Shown here: one piece after another, positions 1-5,069 of the stretch
Layout of the letters: each line of letters begins with the position of its first letter
Numbering within the stretch: position 1 is the first letter of the stretch
Translations under genes and position numbers: made by a program
Origin: Bryobacterales bacterium
Lineage (GTDB): Bacteria > Cyanobacteriota > Vampirovibrionia > Obscuribacterales > Obscuribacteraceae
Reading direction: 5' to 3'
DNA length: 5,814 nucleotides
Assembly (NCBI GenBank): GCA_903970295.1
Contig: CAJCHQ010000475.1
Coordinates: 1-5,814 of the forward strand
The notes under the pieces: model-generated
The model's input: only the letters and a program-made list of their open reading frames with translations
Told to the model about the DNA's origin: nothing
The model's database searches: none

Positions 1-856
1 CGTCTTCGAACTCCTGTGAGATCTTCAGATCCGCACGTGCCTGACTGAATGTCCTGGGCATTTCATTGATCTGTTTGATGCAAGTCTCCATCGCGGTCGC
101 CCCGCGAATTGGCGAAGAACCCATCAAACATTCGTAGACCACGCAACCCAATCCATAAATGTCGGAACGCGCGTCTACTCTAGTTCCCATACATTGTTCG
201 GGGCTCATGTAGGCGGGACTGCCGAAGACTTCACCAGTGGTAGTCATTTTGGAGATTGAGCCTTCGGACTGCAGCAATTTGGCGATGCCGAAGTCGACGA
301 TCTTCAGAACTTCACTGCCGTCCTCGTCGATCAGAACAATCATATTGCTCGGCTTGATATCGCGATGGACAACACCCTTGCTGTGAGCGTGAGCGAGAGC
401 CACGCAAGCCTGATGCATAAGCTCTACACAACGCTGGGGCGTCATTTGACCCTCGTCCCGGAGAATCTCATTGATTGTTTTGCCCTCGAGATAATCCATG
501 ATCAAGTATGGAATGCCGTCAGGCGTCAAACCGAAGTCATGCACGGTCATGACATTTGGATGTTTCAAAAGACTGACCGCTCGCGATTCGAGCTGAAATC
601 GTCTTAATGACTGTGGATCGTGAACCAACTCCGCGCGCAAAACTTTGATGGCGACATTGCGATCCATAAGCAGGTGTCGTGCTTTGTAGACAGCACTCAT
701 GCCGCCGCGCCCGAGGACATCGGAGATCTGATATTTTTCTAGAAGGAGAGTGCCAATCAGAGGGTCGACTGTCGACCAGCTCAAAATCGTGCCATCATGC
801 GGGCAAACTTTGGCGTCGGCAGCTACTTCCCTGCCGCAAGTCGGGCAAGCGTGCAT
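1..856 (-). CDS. Ser/Thr protein kinase with N-terminal zinc-ribbon-like knuckle (partial, C-terminus beyond left edge)
   Basis: This is a Hanks-type (PknB-like) kinase expected to phosphorylate Ser/Thr on cytosolic proteins. Counting from ATG at 856, 285 residues are visible with no stop before the edge. A metal-knuckle motif comes first: CPTC at 4-7 and CPHD at 18-21. The kinase domain starts near 42. The Gly-rich loop is LGRGGMSAVY (48-57), the ATP lysine K71 lies in VAIKV, and the likely helix-C glutamate is E90. The catalytic loop is HRDIKPSN (164-171), the metal site DFG (188-190), and the activation loop carries T205-T207 before SPE (218-220). All catalytic residues are present, so it should be active. 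Subdomain XI and any C-terminal sensor or repeat domain lie outside. The start is uncertain: in-frame ATG 937, GTG 883 and ATG 1021 also exist. I prefer 856 because it sits just before the knuckle and leaves room for divergent promoters. The neighbouring J-domain and PP2C genes are transcribed away from it. Confidence 0.93.
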   Translation of the reverse strand, partial: MHACPTCGREVAADAKVCPHDGTILSWSTVDPLIGTLLLEKYQISDVLGRGGMSAVYKARHLLMDRNVAIKVLRAELVHDPQSLRRFQLESRAVSLLKHPNVMTVHDFGLTPDGIPYLIMDYLEGKTINEILRDEGQMTPQRCVELMHQACVALAHAHSKGVVHRDIKPSNMIVLIDEDGSEVLKIVDFGIAKLLQSEGSISKMTTTGEVFGSPAYMSPEQCMGTRVDARSDIYGLGCVVYECLMGSSPIRGATAMETCIKQINEMPRTFSQARADLKISQEFED

Positions 857-916
857 CGTGGACTCTAAATCGTCGGCGGTCACTGGATCGGTCTCGGCTC
901 CAAATTCTGTTCTCAG

Positions 917-935
917 GATAACTGGTCCCGTTATC
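917..935. promoter_or_regulatory. 19-bp palindrome, possible operator
   Basis: GATAAC (917-922) and GTTATC (930-935) are perfect inverted arms, and the centre GGTCC (924-928) continues the dyad, so 8 of 9 base pairs match. The right arm coincides with the candidate -10 of the kinase promoter, which is where a repressor or dimeric regulator would bind. There is no T-run beside it, so it is not an obvious terminator. No regulator family is recognised from the sequence. Confidence 0.35.
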
Positions 936-957
936 ATTTGGGCAATGATTGGGACAA
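930..957 (-). promoter_or_regulatory. Candidate sigma-70-like promoter for the kinase gene
   Basis: On the minus strand TTGTCC (957-952; 4/6 to TTGACA) is followed after 16 bp by GATAAC (935-930; 4/6 to TATAAT). Transcription would begin near 922-925, about 70 nt before the preferred ATG at 856. The match is modest, and the -10 is shared with the palindrome. This is inference only. Confidence 0.22.
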
Positions 958-988
958 TGATGACAGGATGCAGGGGACTGTGGCAACA

Positions 989-994
989 GATAAT
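989..994 (+). promoter_or_regulatory. Candidate -10 box for the J-domain gene
   Basis: GATAAT matches TATAAT at 5 of 6 positions and would place a transcript start near 1001, about 26 nt before the TTG start. No -35 box is present at normal spacing; the nearest good match, ATGACA at 960-965, is 23 bp away. The call therefore rests on one hexamer. Confidence 0.2.
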
Positions 995-1026
995 TTGATG
1001 AGAGACTACTGGGGATTGCATCAGCC

Positions 1027-1572
1027 TTGACCGAACCGTCTTTAGAGCGATATTTTGCCGTGCTCGGCTTGCCGTCGTCAGCTAGCGAAGCTGAGGTCAA
1101 GGAGGCTCGTAACTTTGTCACGAAGGCGTTTCATCCTGATAAATACCAGCCCGGTTCGAAGGACCAACAAAAAGCTCATCAGAGACAAATTGAAATTAAT
1201 GAAGCCTATGAAAAGCTGATGCACTGGTTCAGCTCCAGGAAGCTCACAGCCAGTGCTGCCTCGGTCACAAACCAGGAACGAATCGGCCCGGGCGGTTCTG
1301 GTGCCGCTAAAACCAATAGGAGAGATGCCACTATTCTCGGGCTTAAAATTTTGCTGACTCTAATAATTTCCTGGTGTTGGATTAGTTCGATTAACGATAT
1401 GTTTGCAAAGGCTGTGCCTAATCCCCATGCTGATTGGCCAATCTTGGTATTGTCTCTTTGCACCCTGGCCTTGATCTGGTTTTTGTTCGCGCCGGAATCT
1501 CACGCCTTGACCAGTCGGTGGACAATGGGGGCTGATCGGTCCGACGACAAGGCGGAGCAAGGTCGAAGCTAG
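1027..1572 (+). CDS. Small J-domain (DnaJ-like) protein with two C-terminal membrane helices
   Basis: This 181-residue protein begins with a J-domain, the module that stimulates the ATPase of Hsp70 (DnaK) partners. Residues 7-68 fit the family: helix I ERYFAVLGL, helix II EAEVKEARNFVTKAF, the invariant HPD at 36-38, and helix III ending in INEAYEKLMHWF. There is no Gly/Phe region and no DnaJ zinc finger, so it is a class III-type J-protein. A polar linker (about 70-100) leads to two hydrophobic segments, about 102-121 and 137-156, and a charged tail. The J-domain should lie in the cytosol if both helices cross the membrane. TTG at 1027 is the only sensible start: the in-frame stop at 991 and the lack of ATG rule out others, and a weak GGGG lies at 1011-1014. 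The substrate is unknown. Its position between a kinase and a phosphatase suggests a shared function, though this is inference. Confidence 0.85.
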   Translation: MTEPSLERYFAVLGLPSSASEAEVKEARNFVTKAFHPDKYQPGSKDQQKAHQRQIEINEAYEKLMHWFSSRKLTASAASVTNQERIGPGGSGAAKTNRRDATILGLKILLTLIISWCWISSINDMFAKAVPNPHADWPILVLSLCTLALIWFLFAPESHALTSRWTMGADRSDDKAEQGRS

Positions 1573-1595
1573 ACGACAAAATAAAAGTAGTAGAA

Positions 1596-1614
1596 TGACT
1601 CAAAGTTGAAGTCA
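1596..1614 (+). other. Small hairpin after the J-domain gene
   Basis: TGACT (1596-1600) and AGTCA (1610-1614) form a perfect 5-bp stem. CAA/TTG inside could extend it past a one-base bulge. It lies 24 bp after the stop and is followed by AT-rich sequence rather than a clean T-run, so at best it is a weak attenuator or terminator. The stem is short and A/T-containing, so chance is possible. Confidence 0.2.
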
Positions 1615-1633
1615 GAAAATTATTTAAATTGGC

Positions 1634-1639
1634 TATAAG
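1634..1639 (+). promoter_or_regulatory. Candidate -10 box for the phosphatase gene
   Basis: TATAAG matches TATAAT at 5 of 6 positions in an AT-rich gap between the J-domain and phosphatase genes. TTGAAG at 1606-1611 could act as a -35, but the 22-bp spacing is too long for a standard promoter. The phosphatase may instead be read through from the J-domain gene. Confidence 0.2.
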
Positions 1640-1672
1640 TGCCAGTTCTGAAATAAGTTCAAATCTATTATC

Positions 1673-1678
1673 GAGGAG
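1673..1678 (+). promoter_or_regulatory. Strong Shine-Dalgarno for the phosphatase gene
   Basis: GAGGAG lies 8 nt before ATG 1687, near-ideal spacing. It fixes that ATG as the start. It is by far the best ribosome site in the window. Confidence 0.75.
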
Positions 1679-1686
1679 TGTAGTCA

Positions 1687-3348
1687 ATGCGGATCGTCTG
1701 TCAGACATTTTCGCTTCCCAAGGAGGGAAGAGAATTTTCTGACTACGAGGATGCCTGTTTTCCTTCAAGCTCAGTCAATATCGCCTCCCACGTCGAAGAG
1801 CACGCCCAGACAGAAATTTTTCGTACGGCTGTTTGCGATGGCGCCACTGATTCATGTTTTTCTAAATATTGGGCGCAATTGCTGGCCGCTAGTTATGGCT
1901 CAGGTGAATGGGCCGAGAATGTCTGCGAACAATCATTAGTGGCTGACCAAGCCAGTTGGAAAAAGTATGTCGATCAGCAAGACTTGCCATGGTATGCCGA
2001 AGAGAAGGTAAAACTGGGAGCTTTTGCTGCTTTTCTCGGTCTGACCTTAGTCGAAGAGGGACAACTCTGGCGGGCCGTGGCGATCGGCGACTGCTGCTTA
2101 TTCCACACTCGTAATGGCGAATTGATTGATTGTTTCCCTCTGACCAAATCTGCCGATTTCAGTAATTTTCCATTTCTTCTGGGCAGTCTCAAGGAGAGAA
2201 ATGGTGGGGTTTTCGAAGAAAAACAAACGCGCATGAACGGGCAATGGCAGTCGGGAGACATGTTCTTTCTAATGTCCGATGCGCTCGCCTGCTGGTTTAT
2301 GCGCTGCGTCGAGGGTGGTGCCGGCGGGCAGTTAATTTCCTGGATGACGCAGCTGAGCACGCATGAGCCGTTTGCCCAGATGGTGCACAATCAGCGCAAA
2401 GAGCTCGGAGCTGATTCCGCGCCTAATATGAAGGATGATGATGTCACTTTGGTGAAGATTTGGGTGGCTGACAGAAACGCTGCACCACCTGTGGTGCAAG
2501 CCAAGGCGGCGGCTGCCCCGGCTTCGACGAAAACAGCAGCAAAGCGTTCAGCCAACAATTCAGCCAACACGGCAGCGGACGCTCCCAGTTCAGCACAGAC
2601 CCCGATTAGCAATCAAGTGAGTAAGGCTAGCGAGGCTGAAAGCCAAGTTACTGCCGAAACTACGAGGCTGGGAGCGGTTCCGCGTAGGCAGGTCAACGAG
2701 GATATCGCTCGCAGTGCAAGGCCACCGAATCAATTTGCCAATGCCCAAGACAAGCAGAACGATTCCGTTGCGAAAGCGAATCGGCGGGGTACTTCGGAGC
2801 GAGCGGCCAGAAGGCAAACCCTAGACGAAATTGTTGAGCAAGACGACGATAGGGCTGCGCCCCGCAGTCGGAAGAAAAACGGCGCATCGCAGCCATCAGG
2901 GCAAAAGAATATTCTGATTACAGCCTGCGTTCTCTTCGTAATTGGTATAGGTGCCGTGGGCGCCTGGTTGAAAAATAAAGCTCCGGCTGCCAAAGCGGCT
3001 CCAGCGGCTCATGGGCAAAGCGCCGCAAAGGGCGCCGCAACCGCAGGCACAGACGGCGCGGAAGAAGGCCCGGATGGATCAGAAAATGCAGCTCTGGATG
3101 CAGCCCAGAATCCCGGCAAAAAAAGTGGCGCTCCGCTTGTTGATGTGGACCAAACCGACACTCGTGGAGCCGCTTTTCCCGCTAACCGCAAACATGCCAG
3201 TGCTAAGCACGGTGGCAAACATCATGGTGGCGCCAATCCCAGCCTATCGGTGCCGCTCGGCGATTTGCCGATCAGACATCATAAGAGTGTCGAGGCCATC
3301 CCTGATGATGTCTACACATCGCCTACAACGCCGCCGCAGAATCCTTGA
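1687..3348 (+). CDS. PP2C-like protein phosphatase with disordered linker, single membrane helix and His-rich tail
   Basis: This 553-residue protein has a divergent PPM/PP2C domain at about 1-260, a family of metal-dependent Ser/Thr phosphatases that reverse Hanks-kinase phosphorylation. Recognisable motifs in order are YEDA (20-23), CDGATD (50-55), IGDCCLF (133-139), MSDAL (196-200) and KDDDVTLV (249-256). They place the metal-binding aspartates at D22, D51, D198 and D251. Departures from the family are DGATD instead of DGxGG and SDA instead of SDG. Residues 261-405 form an Ala/Ser/Gln/Arg-rich linker, probably disordered. One hydrophobic segment (408-428, ILITACVLFVIGIGAVGAWL) is followed by an Ala/Gly/Lys-rich tail with a His cluster (H503, H508, H512, H513, H531, H532) and a Pro-rich end. 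This resembles the cytosolic-phosphatase, membrane-helix, outer-tail layout known for mycobacterial PstP, but the tail here is low complexity. There is no recognisable signal peptide. The upstream kinase is an obvious candidate partner; this is inference. Confidence 0.8.
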   Translation: MRIVCQTFSLPKEGREFSDYEDACFPSSSVNIASHVEEHAQTEIFRTAVCDGATDSCFSKYWAQLLAASYGSGEWAENVCEQSLVADQASWKKYVDQQDLPWYAEEKVKLGAFAAFLGLTLVEEGQLWRAVAIGDCCLFHTRNGELIDCFPLTKSADFSNFPFLLGSLKERNGGVFEEKQTRMNGQWQSGDMFFLMSDALACWFMRCVEGGAGGQLISWMTQLSTHEPFAQMVHNQRKELGADSAPNMKDDDVTLVKIWVADRNAAPPVVQAKAAAAPASTKTAAKRSANNSANTAADAPSSAQTPISNQVSKASEAESQVTAETTRLGAVPRRQVNEDIARSARPPNQFANAQDKQNDSVAKANRRGTSERAARRQTLDEIVEQDDDRAAPRSRKKNGASQPSGQKNILITACVLFVIGIGAVGAWLKNKAPAAKAAPAAHGQSAAKGAATAGTDGAEEGPDGSENAALDAAQNPGKKSGAPLVDVDQTDTRGAAFPANRKHASAKHGGKHHGGANPSLSVPLGDLPIRHHKSVEAIPDDVYTSPTTPPQNP

Positions 3349-3353
3349 ACCGT

Positions 3354-5069
3354 TTATAGCCCGATGAAATCAGGTCCGCTGCCTTGCGATGTGGCATTGA
3401 CTCGCAGGTTGACTTCAGGACACACCATCTCGCAAGTGCGGCAGTGGATGCAGTTTTCCAGTGACATGCCGTGCTTTCTCAAGCCGTCCAGAACGTCGAT
3501 GCGGTGTACTTCAGCCGTGCAATCGGCGACGCATGGCGTCGTCTTGCCCAGTCCTTCGTATTTGTTGATGCATTTGACGCAAGTCTCGGCGTTGAATTCA
3601 TCGATATGATGATTGCCTTCGTGGTATTTGGTGCCGGCATAAAAGACCGCATCTGCTCGCGAATAGATCGTGTCTTTATCGCAGGGCGGCTCATCATACT
3701 TGGGTGGCACGAAGGAGGGAATGATGCCTTTGTAGTCCTTCTCATATTTGATCGGACCGATGTCTATCTTGCCTTCGATCATTCTGAGCGAACGCACGCC
3801 GTGCATCGGTGCTCCAAAAGGATGTTTGATGCCGATCTTGAGCATGCCCATCCAGGGGGTTGTGCGGTCGATGCTGCGGACGACATCGGGCAGATATTCG
3901 CCAAGCAGTTTGGGATTTTCGATGAAGGCCCAGCGGAAATAGCGATTCTTGAACGCATCCTGAACAACGAAGCTGTTGGTCAGGCGTTCCTGATAGGGCG
4001 CCAGTGCGGCTTCGCTGAAGTCAGCCCGGGTGAGCGCGTCGTGCAAAACTTCTGCTCCCTGAAAACCGCATTCCATCGCCCGATCGATGCCGGCCAGACT
4101 CTTTACATCGAGCACACCGAGCGCGTCGCCTAAGAGGATGGCGCCCGGTACATAGAATTTCTTCGGCAAGCTGTAATAGCCGCCTTCAGGTAAAAGTGCC
4201 GCTCCATATTTGAGCAATTTGCCGCCCTTGATCAGTTCTTGAATCCAGGGATGCTTTTTATACTCTTGCAGTTTATGCTGCGGATTCATATTCGGATCGG
4301 GGCTATCCAGGCTGATCACCATGCCGATCGTCAATTTCTTGTCTTTCATGCCATAAACGAAGCCACCACCGAAGGTGCCATCGAGCAGCGGCCAGCCAAG
4401 CGTATGCCAGACTTTTCCTTCGTAGCTCTCTTCGCATTGCCAGACTTCTTTGACGCCGACCGACCAGATTTGCGGGCAGTCGCGCAGCTTGAAATGCTCG
4501 ATCACATCGCGCGAAACAAAACCTTTGTCCCCGAAGCATGTGAATTTGGCATAAACGTAGTCATCTTCTGATTTCGGATCTTCGCTTACTGCCACACCAG
4601 CCACACGACCGTTTTCGAAGACGACCGAGTGGGCGCTGAAGCCTGTGAACATATCGATCGACACATTCGGCGCTGCTTTGGCTTTTTCTGTCACCTGATT
4701 AGCCATCCAATTGGTGACATGGCTCAAAGTCATGACCAGATAACCGGTCTTGTCGAGCGACTTCGGATACATGAAGTGAGGCATGTCCCACTTTTTCGTG
4801 ATGCCGAGGACGCTGAATTCACTTTCGGTGCAAGTCGCTTCGACGGGGAATTTCAGCTCTTCGTAATTCGGCCAGATTTTTTTCAGGATGTGCGGGTTGG
4901 AGACTGCACCGCTCATGATGTGCTGTCCGAACTCTTTGCCCTTCTCTAAAACAGCGATCGTGAATTCTTTGCCGCTGGCCTTGGCCAATTCCAAAAAATG
5001 ATAAGCCAATACCAGATTGGAGGGACTACCTCCGACTAACAAAAGATCGTATTCAATGCGCGCTGACAA
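3354..5069 (-). CDS. Electron transfer flavoprotein:quinone oxidoreductase (FixC-FixX-type fusion) with eight-Cys ferredoxin domain
   Basis: This 571-residue protein moves electrons from reduced ETF through FAD and an Fe-S centre to membrane quinone. It acts on the cytosolic face of the membrane. Its length and motif order match ETF-QO: N-terminal FAD Rossmann fold (8-45, with LEKG), HIMSGAV (50-56), GLKEVW-like VGVKEVWQ (204-211), HTLGWPL (222-228), EGGYYSLPK (295-303), LLGDALGVLDVKSLAG (312-327), and a C-terminal ferredoxin domain ending SGPDF. In place of GxGxxG the nucleotide loop reads GGSPSN (13-18). The ferredoxin domain has eight cysteines, C497, C500, C513, C517, C540, C543, C546 and C550, where human ETF-QO uses four. 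TTG at 5069 is chosen because AGGGGG (5084-5079) sits 9 nt upstream. TTG at 5078 is the only other in-frame option and abuts that site. It overlaps etfA by 17 nt, so the two are probably translationally coupled. Confidence 0.93.
   Translation of the reverse strand: MSARIEYDLLLVGGSPSNLVLAYHFLELAKASGKEFTIAVLEKGKEFGQHIMSGAVSNPHILKKIWPNYEELKFPVEATCTESEFSVLGITKKWDMPHFMYPKSLDKTGYLVMTLSHVTNWMANQVTEKAKAAPNVSIDMFTGFSAHSVVFENGRVAGVAVSEDPKSEDDYVYAKFTCFGDKGFVSRDVIEHFKLRDCPQIWSVGVKEVWQCEESYEGKVWHTLGWPLLDGTFGGGFVYGMKDKKLTIGMVISLDSPDPNMNPQHKLQEYKKHPWIQELIKGGKLLKYGAALLPEGGYYSLPKKFYVPGAILLGDALGVLDVKSLAGIDRAMECGFQGAEVLHDALTRADFSEAALAPYQERLTNSFVVQDAFKNRYFRWAFIENPKLLGEYLPDVVRSIDRTTPWMGMLKIGIKHPFGAPMHGVRSLRMIEGKIDIGPIKYEKDYKGIIPSFVPPKYDEPPCDKDTIYSRADAVFYAGTKYHEGNHHIDEFNAETCVKCINKYEGLGKTTPCVADCTAEVHRIDVLDGLRKHGMSLENCIHCRTCEMVCPEVNLRVNATSQGSGPDFIGL

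Larger units (their letters stand above)
857..1026. promoter_or_regulatory. Divergent intergenic control region between kinase and J-domain genes
   Basis: If the kinase starts at 856, 170 bp separate two divergently transcribed genes, and both promoters must lie here. The region contains a 19-bp palindrome (917-935), a tandem near-repeat of about 12 bp (938-961) and candidate -35/-10 elements for each direction. If the kinase instead starts at 937, the first part of this stretch is coding. The uninterrupted reading frame up to 1082 on the minus strand means that option cannot be excluded. Confidence 0.5.

Noticed and set aside
365..998. Plus-strand open frames opposite the kinase gene
   Set aside because: They are antisense to intact kinase motifs (HRD, DFG, Gly-loop) and show no family resemblance.
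938..1021. Kinase start at ATG 1021
   Set aside because: It would leave 5 bp between divergent starts, and the added N-terminus (CCHSPLHPVIIVPIIAQ) looks non-coding and has no convincing ribosome site.
1618..1631. AT-rich stretch with the ATTTAAAT palindrome as a terminator or operator
   Set aside because: An 8-bp A/T palindrome in AT-rich DNA is expected by chance and forms no stable hairpin.
1974..2390. Minus-strand open frame of 138 codons inside the phosphatase gene
   Set aside because: It lies opposite the PP2C motifs, is Cys/Ser/Pro-rich in a shadow-like way and has no recognisable domain.
3011..3367. Plus-strand open frame overlapping the phosphatase tail in another frame
   Set aside because: It has no family resemblance, and the main frame has the strong ribosome site and continuous domain structure.
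3471..4133. Long plus-strand open frame of 220 codons opposite the ETF-QO gene
   Set aside because: It is antisense to a clearly conserved enzyme, has no recognisable domain or ribosome site, and its composition follows from the codon usage of the opposite strand.
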